The position numbers were made by a program, and so were the translations under genes. From Pratylenchus scribneri (Eukaryota; Nematoda; Chromadorea; Rhabditida; Pratylenchidae), in the NCBI GenBank assembly GCA_030063045.1, contig JAQSEB010000105.1, positions 434,001 to 498,000 on the forward strand: a DNA stretch of 64,000 bases, read 5' to 3'. Of this stretch, positions 25,801 through 38,050 are shown piece by piece. Under the pieces are notes generated by a model. The model made no database searches, had not been told where the DNA came from, and saw only the letters and a list, made by a program, of their open reading frames with translations. How positions within the stretch are numbered: position 1 is the stretch's first letter; each line of letters starts with the position of its first letter.

Positions 25801-26025
25801 AACATAATTAAAATAAAGAATTGCCTGGGTGAGAGCATAAAAATGGAATGGATTATGTGTTGGCTGATGTTTTGAATGAATTGTTGAATTTGAATTGTTG
25901 TTTTGGCCATCATGCGATCGGAAAATGGGCGAAGGACATTGATGTTGACGGCACATTGCGAAGAAAGGCACAATGAAGAGAAAATGAAAGGCAAATGCGG
26001 GAAAAATCAGCGCAAAATACGACAT
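22803..26025 (-). CDS. Unrecognised secreted protein with acidic linker and GPI-like tail
   Basis: Six exons (approximate): 26025-25825, 25383-25342, 24284-24100, 24056-23676, 23635-23358, 23311-22803; 531 residues with every junction in phase. Seen: a signal peptide (FPAFAFHFLFIVPFF), an extracellular region of about 300 residues with few cysteines (HSKECHPSRVQLIWSL, RFAKCSRPNGPPN, EIEWTCPFDLIF), then a Thr/Ser and Glu-rich linker, and a C-terminal hydrophobic segment ending in GINWI, typical of a GPI-anchor signal. Two introns are irregular: the first uses a GC donor (CAG then GCAATT), and the fourth appears to start with ATAAG rather than GTAAG. A 1.0-kb inverted-repeat element lies inside the second intron. 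I do not recognise the family. The shared layout with the neighbouring DOMON gene (signal peptide, ectodomain, acidic linker, GPI-like end, same strand) is seen, but no sequence similarity is evident. Confidence 0.7.
24323..25325. mobile_element. Inverted-repeat transposable element (MITE-like) in an intron
   Basis: The left end TGTCGGCGGCAAAACTGAAA is matched by its reverse complement at the right end. The inverted repeat extends for about 85 bp or more and itself contains repeated CAGTTTTGCC units. The flanks carry AATA at 24319-24322 and again at 25326-25329, a possible 4-bp target duplication. The interior has several GGATTAAGGTGGATATAGGGG-like segments in both orientations and no transposase frame. 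Removing it would leave a normal short intron in the host gene. Confidence 0.8.
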
Positions 26026-27628
26026 TTATTAGCCATAATGGAAAGTAGCCGATTGAAGGAGAATATTTCCATTCATTCCAGATTATATTCAAAAAATGAA
26101 AAAATATTGTAAATGGCGTGACAAAAAAAATAATAATTTGGGGTTTTGGGCCAGCAGGCCCAGCTGGGTTACCAAGGGATGAAAAAAAAACAATAATAAA
26201 TAGAAAAAAGGGGATTGGGGGATTTGGGCAAAGTGGGGAACAATGGGAGGATTGAGGGATGGCACAAAATGTAAAAAGAGGAGGCCAAGACATTGAGGCC
26301 TTTGGAACATTTTTCGAGGGGAGAACGCCTTTGGGGAGAGACCCCTTTTTGGCCTCCTTCTTTCCGCCATCATCTTTTTTTTTGTTGGTTGGCCCCTAAG
26401 GCAATAATGCTTCTTTGACGAGGGGCCAAGTGACTATGAAGGGAAGAAGAAGGAATTTTTGCCGAGGGATTTTGGTTCGTCCCCGTGGGGTTTTTCTTTG
26501 CCAAAAGTCGCACCCAAAGGGTCAATCCCTTCTCCTTTTGAGGCAAAATGTATGAAGTTGAGGAAAAAGGCAAAAAGAGGGGGAATTGAAATGCAAATGG
26601 CCGAATTGGCCTCTCTAAATCCAATTTTTGGATGGGCCATTGCCTCGCATCCATAACTCAGTCAGTTAGCCAAAAGGATTGACACACAAAATGCCTTCAA
26701 AATTTACTTCTTTTCTTTTCATTGAAAATGGCAAAAATAAAAATATGATGGGCAGAAAATAAAGATAAAATAAAGTGTGAAAATGTTGAAAACATTTCCC
26801 CAGGGAAATGTCAAAGAAATGACTGACAAATGCCAAACTAACATGAAATAATGATTGGGAATATATTTCAGAACGTAAATGACTAGATCCTTGATTGTCT
26901 AATTTTGAAATTCTCGGCTTCTAAACTTATTTTATTAGTACATATTACATAAACAGGAATATTCTCATTCGACTTCATCATTGTCAATAGAGTATATGCA
27001 ATTTTAAATTTCAGACTGTTATGAAATTGCCTTTTATAGAAATAAAACCATTTTGGATTTAAATAAATAGTTCAATTATTAAAACAAATTTGTAGCCTTC
27101 TGAATTTGAAAATTACATAGACTAAATCTACCGTGACGAGTCGAATGGGAATATTCGCATTCGTTCTTTAGAACAGAAGTCTAATCTAGATTACCAAAAT
27201 TGGCTAGCTTGGGATCTTATCATTTTCTAAATTGTCTCTAATACATAAATAAATTTATTTCATACGAATAAATGTGCTTTTTGAAAAAAATGCAGTATTT
27301 ATTTAAATGGATTTTGCCAAATTGAAGTGAAAACAATTTTTGGCACCTTTTTGTGCTTAATGGACCATAAAATGGTGTGAACATTTTACATTGCCATTTT
27401 TTGAGGAATACATTCCAAAAATGGATAAACAAAATTGAGTTGGACAAAATTGTAAAGAATATTTCCCAACAAAAATTGCAACAATGGAAATTTGTCAGGG
27501 GCTTTTCCCCTCCTATTCCGGCACTTCTTCCCCAACAAATTTATCCTCTTTTGTTAAAAGAAACAAACACAAAATGATGCATTTTATTCGGAGAATGTCA
27601 CATGGAAAATTGAGGGAAAATCCACTTT
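26026..27628. other. Intergenic region
   Basis: 26100-26650 is purine-rich on the + strand (upstream of the - strand gene starting at 26025) and gives composition-driven open frames. 26660-27628 is AT-rich. No coding exon, RNA gene or repeat array is supported. Confidence 0.55.
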
Positions 27629-30166
27629 TTATGCGGCCATTGCCTTCAACACTGGGTCTTCGCCCGTTTCCAATGCTTTTGGCCTTTTCATCGGTTTCCC
27701 AGGCTGATGATTGTTACCCAATTCCAGATGGGCCAATTGGGCACAACTTTCGGGCAAAATTCGCTCATTTCCAGTTAAAATGTGCCAATCGAGTAAATCC
27801 GCTGAATGCCATTGTAAATATGTTCGAACCAATTCCGTGGCAATTGCAGCTTGGCCAGGGGAACAAATTTGGCCTTAAAAATGGAGGGGAAAATGTTTCG
27901 GAAAATATTGATTGAACCAATAATTTCCTCATGGCATTTTGCATAGCATTGTTGGAATGTGCAAAGTGTGTCCAATTCTCGTTCATATCCGTCCATTTCA
28001 TTTTCCCCAAAAACTTTGCCCAATTCGGCCCTTCGATGCCCACCACCCGGGTGGCAACTTTGATCGCATCGAAGGAAGCTGATTGGCTCACTTTCCTCTA
28101 AACATGCCCTGGCCCTGAGGAAATGTTGACGTTTGAAAGTGCACAAAAAATTAGATGGAGAGAAGACACGATCCGCACTCTGTAAAGGATTTCCGAAATT
28201 TTGCATATTGGCCAATATTTTAACAATCTTTTGGGCGGCTATTAAGGAGATTTATATATCAGAATTTGGTATTTATATAGTCCCTTTTTGGAAAGTGAAG
28301 GGTTCCCTCTATGGGTCATCAGGTTAGAATTAGGATGATTAGGGGATATTTTACGGATATGATGGGGTAAAATTCATCTCACGTAGCCTCTAACCCTAAA
28401 TCTAAAGGGGGACCCTTCACTTATACCCTACACACGAAAAAGGGGGACTTAATAAGTACCCAGAATTTTAGGGTCAATATCCTTCTGTAGAACATCAATA
28501 AAATATAATTGACCATAATATTAAAAAAAATGGAAACTGCTCGATTTTTGGCCTAATTTTTCTGCTTTTGTAAGCACTTTATTTGACTTCTAATAATCCA
28601 CTCATTCTTTCTCTAATCAACTAATTAAAATCAAGCCATACGATAATACAAAATTACTAAATTAAAATCAATTAATTTGAAAAAATTTGATGCTCAAAAT
28701 TTATCAAATAAAAATATTTGGCCAATTTACCTGATCACCGCATCGTTCAATAAAGCATTGGGTTTGCCGATTGGAAAGTCGGCAATAGGCCAAAAATGAT
28801 GCATAATCCAAAACTTTTGGATGGAATGGGAAATCGTAGAAATCGGTCACATTCAGCCCAAATTCCCTCTCAAATTCGTGGCGCCATTCTCCATTGCATT
28901 CCTGAATTAATGATTTTGGTTTCTATGGAAACACAAATTGATGTTGTGAATTTCTATATTTCTATGGATTTCAATAATTACAATAATTCATTATGAATCT
29001 TCCAATTATTCTCTCGATATTATTTTACTCAATTTTATATTTAAAAGGTTATTTCTCCAAATATTTAAATTAATTAAAGAATATTTAAATTTAAGCACAA
29101 GAAGAATCCCATTCGAATTCATTGGCCGCCCAATGCCAATCACAATTTGCCCAACTTTATGGAAATTTTGGAGAAGAAGAAAATGGCAATTTGTTCAAAA
29201 CCAAACGGACAATAATTTGTACAATTCCGTTAGTGAATTTTTAAAATGAATTTTTTTAATAATTTTTTCTCAGTCCTCTTCTCCAAAAATTGCGAATTTC
29301 TCAATTACTCAATTTGTCTTCCAGCCTTCTTCAATGCAATCAACTTCCATTTGACACTTTTTATAATGCCAAAGTATTAAAATTACGAAAGGGAAATATT
29401 AAATTTGACGAAAAACTACTGTAATGAAAAATGGCGAAAAAAAGTGAAAGGGGGTGAAGAATATTATAACGATTCAGTGTTTAGTTCAGGATTTTTACTA
29501 CGACATATACACAAAATCGATAGATATTGGATTAAAGGTAATGGTTAAACTGTTTAATACGTAAATTTTTGGACAAACGAAGACAAATTAATTACCGTTC
29601 ATACTTCTTGACAATATCTATCGATTGAGTCTAATTTGCCAATTTCAGACATTTTTTTACCAAATTAAAAAGTTTCCATTCGAATAATAAATCTAAAAAT
29701 CCTTTCTTTAGACCCAAATTGGTCGATCAATTCGCCTCGCATGCTTTGACCCATTCCAAAATGGTTTGACAATTTTGTTGGCTCATTTTGGCCATCAAAC
29801 TTCTTCACCATCAATTCTATTTTTTACTCGTCAGCATCATCCATTATGGACATTGAATGATTTGCCAAAAGCTGAACCCAAATTCAAACGATTCCCAACA
29901 TTGGATTTGAGATTGCCTCCTGATTTTTTCTATCCATTTGGTGGATGCTAATTTATTTTGTTCATTTCATTCAATTTTGATTTAAATTTGAATAAATTTA
30001 CTTGAAAACAACTTGGCATTGGATCGGTGGAATTGCCAGCGGCAAACATAAAATCCCTTTTAGGCCTTCGATGGGCCAATTGCCTTATTAGGGAATTTTG
30101 TGAAGAAGAAGTGAGAACAATTTGAATTATGAAAGGTATAAGAAATATAATCGAGAATGGAGGCAT
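27629..30166 (-). CDS. CPG4-type chondroitin proteoglycan core / cysteine-rich secreted protein
   Basis: Four exons (approximate): 30166-30002, 28901-28731, 28179-27918, 27873-27629; 843 bp, 280 residues, all in phase. A signal peptide (FLIPFIIQIVLTSSS) is followed by about 220 residues with regularly spaced cysteines: CFQEC, AYCRL.., CFIERC, ARACLEESE, RCDQSC, LCTFQQCYAKC and LPESC. The pattern and the segment around LVRTYLQWHSADLLDWH resemble the nematode CPG4 domain of chondroitin proteoglycans, which carry glycosaminoglycan chains in the extracellular matrix and eggshell. That assignment is inference from memory of the family. The first intron, about 1.1 kb, contains repeats. The second frame of the last exon is only reached if the 44-bp intron at about 27874-27917 is removed, which the downstream conserved residues support. 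Confidence 0.6.
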
Positions 30167-33100
30167 ATTTTTGGATTTGATTTGATCGAAGAATTGGATG
30201 AATTTAGATTGACTCCAATGGAATATAAGAAATGGGAAATTGGAAAGAGGAGGGGCTGGCGGTTATTTTGCGCCGGAACGGGGAAATTCGCTCCATCTCA
30301 ATAATAATGCGCAATTTTATTGGGTTAATCAATCGGCGTAATATAAAATGAATTGGTATAAAAAGCGAAAAAGTAAAATATAATAGGTAATTAGAATAGT
30401 TCAAAAATATAATAAATATTCAAATTTAAAAATTATCAAATAATATTTCAATAAATAATTTTGATTTCTGTCATTCCTACCCATCTAAAATATTTCCACC
30501 TCTGCTGGGCACTTCAGCAGTTCATTTATGGCCAATTTATGCCATCCTTTTAGACCGTTGTTCCCCCTCCATTTTGCCTGGCAAACCAAAACAATATATT
30601 TTTATTACTGCAATTTTGTCCACATTTGGCCTTTCCCTGTTCGAGTGCACTCCAAACCAATTCCCCCTCACTTATTCCATCTTGGACCTCACATTTTGCG
30701 GTTCGTCTCGAGTCTCTTCAGCAACCAAACAGAGCCTTTTTGCTGGCGGAAAAGAAGAACAATATTGGAATAAAGGGTTGTTTGGTTGGTTGTTCCCCTC
30801 TTGCATCCGCCCTGAATTGGGGCCCATATGGCCGAATGGATTAATTTGTCTTGCCCCCTTCTTCACTTCCTTTGATCCTTTCCCCTCCTCCTTCATCCAT
30901 CCATCCCGCACTCGCTAATCCCCTCTCCCCTCACTCCTTTACCCCTTTATTCCCCATTTCCCTTTTGGCCCCTACCGCAGCAAATGCTGCGCAAACAATT
31001 CCCCCTGATGAGGCCAGGTCCCCTGCCAACCACCCACCCCTCCCAATGTGGCCAATGGTCAAATGTTTTGTTTCCTACGGCAATCAATTTTGTGTTGGGC
31101 AAATGCTTCATCGACTAAATCCACTTAAAGCCGATAGCCGCCGACAAAATCAATCCACCCACCCAAATTCATGTATCAAAAAATGAAGGGTCGGAAGGAC
31201 ATAAAAGGGCCCTCAATCCATCTTGACCCAACCATAAAAAAGCATAGGAAAATTATATCCCTTTATTCACATTTTCCTCTGTTTTAAAGATTTAAGGTAG
31301 CCATGGCCGCATTTGATGGAATTAGAAAGATTTGATGAGGTCAAATCTTCCTTTCTCCGGCCATTTTGATTGAAAGGTGATTTTTTTGACACTTCATTTC
31401 CCTGGAATTGGGTGGTATCCACCGGTCAATCATTCATTTATACTTTTGGCTAAAATTGTGGATTGGAATGATGATTTGGGATTTCTTCTTCCTTTTTTAA
31501 AGACTTAATTCAAGCCACAAAAGAGATTTTTTAACATTTATCATTCCATTTTTCTGCGATTCTTTGCCACTTTTCCCCATTATTCGTCCCTTTCATTGCC
31601 AATTCAACTGGTCAATTTTTCTTTCCATTTTCTTTCAGAGAATCTATTTTCCATTTTCCTTTCAGCAGGTGTTCCATCTTCCGGCCTTTTTCCGGCCTTC
31701 CATTTCTTTCCCTTTTATGGGATCATGTCCATTTTCCTGTGGGTCATTGTCCCTTTTTCCGTGGTCGTTTGCCTCGCCGCGCACCTTCTGTCCCCTTTGC
31801 CTATTCCTCGCCTAATTAACCTTTTGTGCCCGACTCACTCACTCCTTTCTCGGTCTTCCGCCTTCACATTTTTCCATAATTGCCTTCGGCGCGGAAGAAG
31901 GCCAAAAGGCCAATGTAAACATTGTGGCGAAGATCCTCCCTCTCAACAACCAATGTGTGTTGTTTTCTTTCCAATACATTTTTGTACCTATTTGGCATTT
32001 TTTTGTTCTATCTAAAAAATGTAGCACTTAACTTTCTTGGGTCATTCCATCACATGTCCCCCTCCCCAACATAAAGGCACTTTCATTTCAATGCATTTAG
32101 TGCCACTTATTTTGACCCTTCTTTCCAAATGACCATTCTAATATTTTGAATGGTCATTTCCGGGTAGAATTGGCCATTTAAATTTAACCCAATTTGTCCT
32201 CTCCAAAAATATTCCAATTCAAAATCCATATCCATCCTTGTTCTCAGCGCCTATTTTGGCCAAATTTTGGCGGGCGCGAATTCCCTCACTCAAATATATT
32301 CATTCGCGGCCAACCTTTTCTCCAATCTTTTGCGCCTTCCTTTGTTTGCCTTCTTCTTGCCTTCCTTTTAAATTATTCACGGGAAGACCGACGACAACAC
32401 CGGAAGGTCAAAAGGGCCAAAAGGGCAATGGAAAAGGAAAGAGAGGAGGAATCTGTGGTTGGCCAATTGGCCAATTCTCCCCTTCTTCCATTTTACACTT
32501 TGTTGGATTTGTTACTCTTTGGCCATCCGGCTGGGACATAATTCATCTTCACCTGAAGTGAACCAAAGGATTTGTTCATCAGCAACTACCCAAAAATGAA
32601 TCAATCAAAAGGCACACACAATTGCCCTTCCAAATATTTTGACCAATTCAATTTGCACCTTTTGGGAAAACACAATTTCCACTTGACTTCCCAACATTTT
32701 AATGCCAAAAATATTCACCAAATATTATTTATAATAAAGTTTCATGGGAAAACACGTCAAAAAGCTTTTTAGCCATTTTTGGCTCCCGCATTATTCGCAC
32801 TTTCCCTGTGCCCTTTTTCAGGGAGTTTTTTACGCCTCACCGGCCTCTCGACAACCAATCCTTTCACCCTTCATTTTATGCGGAACAAATGCGCCTTTTA
32901 GCTCCTTCCTCTTTGCAATGGACACGCCAAAAATATATTTGGGGAAGGGGGGATTAGCTACTGAATGAAAGGTGGAATGGGGGCTTATAGCGGATTTAGG
33001 GATGGGGAAAAACAAAGCAAAAATTTTGGTGGTGACCCAAATGAACGCAACCAAACATTGATGAATGAAAAGGGAAAATGAGCATTATTCCAGTTTTGGT

Positions 33101-36100
33101 TCGAATTAATGGGCACAAAAACAATGCACCAAAATGTATTTCAGCTTCTCCATTTTTGGGTGGATTTTATTCATTTGCCAATTATTTTTTCCCATTTATT
33201 TTTCTAAAAATGCGCGTATTTTCCATCCCATTTTCCCTCTTCCCCATTTCCAATTCCACAAAAATGACCCTCGATCTTCCAATTCCAAGCAAACCCATCT
33301 TCCCCCAAATGGGGCCATTGCCCCTTTGGCCCATTTCCTCCAATTATTTCCTCTTCCATTCCCCTCCCCCAATGCCAAATCCATCGGTTCAATTTGTTTT
33401 GGTCGGCGGCTGTCAATTGGCCTTGGCCCTTTGCCCTTTCTTTTGGCCTTACATTCCTTTTGAATTGTCTTCCCATCCTTTTATTTTCGCTCAATTTGAT
33501 TGTCCGAAAAGGGTGCTCCCGACCAAATGAGAGGCAGAATTGGCAAAGGCCACAAATGGATTGGCCAAAATTCCTTTGCCCCTCATTCTCTTTTTTGTGT
33601 TCCATTTGGCTGCAAATTATTATGTGGGAATGGGAGTATTGATGGACGAATGCAATGGCATTTGGCCCAAATGCCGGCACATGGCCCTATACCCCTTACC
33701 ATCATCCATAAGCCGCCATATTTTTTCATCCAAAATTGGGCACTGCTTATCTTCATCCGCTCATCTGCCTTTCTTCCTTTCGCCAGATGGGGCCAAAAAA
33801 GAGAATCCATCAAAATATAAATCCAGTCGACCCGTTGAATTGAAATTGTTAAATTTGCCTTCAATTCTCCAGTCCATTTGGTGCAAATAAATAAACAATA
33901 TTCTCCTCTAAAATCATTCCCCATAAATTTGCCCTTTTCCAGCCATCCATTTTCCAATTCTCCCCAACAATTTCCATTTTCATCCAATTCCCATGCATTC
34001 CAATTTCGTACTCCGTTATTTTCCTCCCCTACTCAATTTCCGCTATCCCGGCAAAAACTTTCGGCTAAAATTGCCGGCTTCTGTGGCCTTCCAATGCCCT
34101 CTGGAATCTAGATCAGCCTTATTTCCCACTCAAAAGTATCAATTTCCCCCCCGAATTGTCCGTCAGCCGCCCAACGGCCCGAACAAAAATTCATCGCTGC
34201 GCAATTTGAATGGATGGAGTGAGGGAGGGAGGATTGGATTGGATTGACTTTTCCCTCTTTTCAATCCACAAATCCCCTCTCACTGCTGTAATTGCCCCTT
34301 TTTGGGCAGCCGATCATCCCATTTGGGGGAATTGAGAGGGAATGGAAGTGGGGACGGGATTAATTGCGCATGGGGAATGTGGCCCTGGGAATATGGAAAA
34401 TAAATACAATATTGAATTTGGGATTGGAAGCATTGAAGGTTGGAATGAGAAGGGGGAGACTGTCTGATGATCCGGGCAATTCCCACCAAAAAAAGGAAAT
34501 CAACAATTTTGGAGGGAATTGTTGTGCTTTTGGGCAAAGCCAATTCTCATTTTTGGAATAGAAGAAGATTGCATTCAGTGAAGAAAATGAGAAGATTCCC
34601 CCGTTCCGCTGCCAAATGCGCATTATTAAAAAGCAATTTATCATTATTCTCTTCATTCATTTCCCTTTCTATAGTTTTTTTTCTAAATATTTTCGCGCAT
34701 TTCTTTTTTCAACTACTCATCAATACAATTCAAGGAAGTTATTTAATTTACATTCGATATTTTCAAAAATAGACATTTTCGTAATTTTTTTTGTAACCGT
34801 CTTTATAAATCCTAACTAGCCATAAATCTAGCCATAATCTAAAAGCTTTAATAGAGCTAGCTTACAAAACCAAGTATTCATATTTTATTTTTGTAAATTG
34901 CTGGCCTAAACTAAATAAGTTACCCACTAAAATCATCAAAGGGAACATCCGCCTCTCCCATTCAAATTCATTGTCAATTGACCCACGGTTTTGTTTGTGT
35001 CCAATGTAAATAAACAAATTGAACAAATTCATAAAACTTTCAGTCAATTTTATATCGATAAAAATTATTTAGGAAAATTCGCGCATATTTTTCCTATCAT
35101 CAACAAAACATTTGCCCCATCAATCACTCTTTTTTGCCATTTTTGGCCTCTTTCCATGTTCCCAACTCCCAACATCCTTTCCTTCACAAACAATCCCCTA
35201 AAGGGTTCCCTTTTTCCATTTCCCCTCTTGTGTTGGTTCTTGTCCTCATCGACCCCTTTCCTTCCTTTCCATTCTTCACCATTTTTCCCGCGCACATCCC
35301 CCCCCCCCTCATATTCCCCCCTTTTCTGCCACTTCAATAATTGCCCAAATTTGTTGTCTTTTTCCAATTTATTCGCCTTTTTTTTCTCGCCGCTTTCTTC
35401 CCATTCCCATCATCCAAATTGATGGCCAAAAACAACTTCCCCTCGGGCAAAATAATAATCGTCCTTTGGGTGTGGACAATTGTGCCGCCACCTACTTTCC
35501 CAGCCTCCTTTTGGTGCCGAATTGGCCAAATCAAGTGCTTATTAATAATAATGTCTAAAGTAGACTCTTTTCCTTCTATTATTCTGATTCGTAAAGTACG
35601 CCGAATTTAACCCATTTTCCCGAAAATAGTTTCAACCGGTTTATGTGCTTCAATTTCATCCTTTTGCCCCTTTCATTTTTGCCCTTAATCCCCTCTTCTC
35701 CTCACTTTTGAATGAATGGCCCTCTGATGATCCTTTTCCCCACCCCTTCATTTTCATTCCCCACCCAAAATTCTATGCAAAAATCCAATTTTGGCTCTTT
35801 CGCTTATTTTTCCATTCCGTCACCCTTTTCAACCCTAAAGGGCCCATCTTCATTCTCCCTTTCCCTTTTCCAGCCATCCTCATTCCCTTCGGCTGTTTTT
35901 GCCTGAATTATTTACTTGGCCAAAAGCCTCCCCCCTTCCCAATGCCGCGCCGTTTTTGACGCTTCGGGCAGTGGCCAATGAATTTTTTATTTTATTTTTT
36001 TGTCAGGGACTACCATGAGCCCTTTGCTCCCTTTAGGCCAATTGGCCATTGACTGAGTGAGCACATTTTCGGTCTTTCATCCACTTTTATGGCCAAAAAT

Positions 36101-38050
36101 CCATCCATTCCATCCATTTCCTGTTTTCCTAGTATGTTTCCTTTGCTTTTTGACCTGCGCAGAAATAGGAGAAGAAAACGATAAAATTGGCAGGCGCAAA
36201 ATTGAACTAATGCAAGAAAGGTGCCCACCTTAAATGTTCCTCTTTATAGCCCTTAATCTACCCAAAATAAATATAAAAAATACGTCTGGTGAATCTGTGA
36301 AATGGCTATTTAGGGGAAATCCATCAGAAAATCCATTTTGATTGCTCTGCTGGTTTTTCTCCCAAAATGGATTTATTCATTATACTTTTTTAAGGGTTCA
36401 TTTTCTATAGGAAAAATTTTACCTTTTTATTTTTATTTTCATGCATCAATTCAACTTGGTTTCGCCCCATAAAATTTATACAATAGTTTTGCCTTCCATT
36501 TGACCATTCTACCATTTACAGCTTCCATTTCATTTCCTTCCTTTCCTTCCTATTCTTTACAAATTTTTATTTTCTTTATTTTAATTAAAAATATATTTTA
36601 AGAAAGGATATCCTTCTTTCGTACAATCTACCCTTTCCCAAATTTGAATATTTGCCCATTTTTTGTTTTTTTTTTTCAATTTTTCAACAATATATCCATC
36701 CACCATTTTGCCATTTTGCATGCTTTTTGCTCTTTTTACAATCCATTTCCCCTCCTCCTTTTTGCCTTTCTTCCATTTGCGGTGCGATTTCCTTTCGCCC
36801 GATTGAACGTCGTTGTTGTGCCGGCTGGCCGATTGTGACAATGTTGTATTTGGTTGACCAATTATTCTGCTCAACTCCTTCTCCTTGCGCCCTCCTTTCG
36901 GCCCATTTGCGTTTTGGCCGCCTTCCACCCTTCTTTTGGGTCAGTCAAATGCAAATTTTCAGGACAAGAATTATTCATTCCATCCTGCCTTCCATTCCCA
37001 TTGGCCTACCTGTGCAATGCTCCATTTCCAGCATTGGATGGTCAATTCCCCCTTCTGCCTTCTTTTCTTGAGGCCATTGGCCCAATCCCAGTTCCTCTCC
37101 TTCTTCCCCTCGAGGGGAATCCCCACTCATTCCATTCCTGTTCCTTCCTTTCCGCTAATTTATTCCCTTCCCCCCCCCCCCCCCCCCCCACCTCATATCC
37201 ATCTGCCCCCCGGAAATAAGCGCGCCGATTTCCCCCTCAATTTCCGTCCACCACATTTTCCCCCACATTTTTCATCGTTCAGGTCAAATGAACGCTCCAA
37301 AAACCATCAGAAGCAATAAAATTGTCGTCCCAAGGAGGAAAAGGCCAATTGCCGGTTAAACCATCCATCCATCTAAACAACACACCTGATCCCCTCAAAT
37401 GCATGCCAAAATCCGGGAACAAATTTGGAGGCTCATCCTCAAATGGCCACATTATTTTATGCTCCTTTGGACGACGGCCATAATAATCGTTGATGCTAGG
37501 CTGCATCGAAGGGCACAAGGTGGTGAAATTTAATAGAAAAAATTAATATTAATTTAAATTTGACAATTTTCACTCGAATTTTATTTGGAAATTTAAACCC
37601 ATTTTTCATATTATTATTAGCCCATCACCCCCCATCCAATTTCCCCCTTTTCCCTTGGTATGCATAATTTTACGGCTTCTTTTCCTCTCTGCTTCCTTCC
37701 TTGGATGGTGATGAGTCGAGTTTTACGATTGTCCAGGCGAAAATGGAAATTAATTTTTGGTTTCCGGCATAGAAAATGTAAATAAATATAATAAATTGGG
37801 TCAGAGGGGAGAATGGTCAATTTAAAGGGGATGGGATGAGCAGCCGGAGGGAATTGGCCGGTGAATAAAAATTGTGGATATTGGCGAGGGTTTAATTAAC
37901 GCCTAAGGGGAGAAATATATTAATGGAAAATGAATTTCGCCAACGGAGAACTTTGCTTTAGGGCATGAGAAATTGGCTACAGGCGGAAAGTTTTATGAAG
38001 AAAATTTTGATGGGAAAATAAAGAATAAAATAATTTTATATTTTTTGCAG
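30167..38050. other. Long pyrimidine-rich region between divergent genes
   Basis: 30170-30300 is still purine-rich on the + strand; from about 30480 to 37260 the + strand is strongly C/T-rich. Many 60-150-codon frames result, none with a domain. A frame at about 31725-32015 opens with a signal-peptide-like MSIFLWVIVPF and could be a first exon of the downstream GPCR, but nothing confirms this. 37560-38050 is AT-rich and ends at the first supported GPCR exon. Confidence 0.5.
37170..37189. repeat. Run of 20 C
   Basis: A pure C homopolymer in the pyrimidine-rich spacer. Exact length may be affected by sequencing. Confidence 0.8.

Noticed and set aside
29766..29951. + strand 61-codon frame between CPG4 exons
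   Set aside because: It lies in the long first intron of the CPG4-type gene on the opposite strand, has no recognisable motif, and the CPG4 model is complete and in phase without it.
30528..31186. Several overlapping + strand frames of 70-115 codons
   Set aside because: All lie in the C/T-rich region with low-complexity translations and non-ATG starts; no domain or splice pattern ties them together.
33078..33987. Overlapping + and - strand frames of up to 158 codons
   Set aside because: Open in four frames at once, which reflects the skewed base composition rather than a gene.
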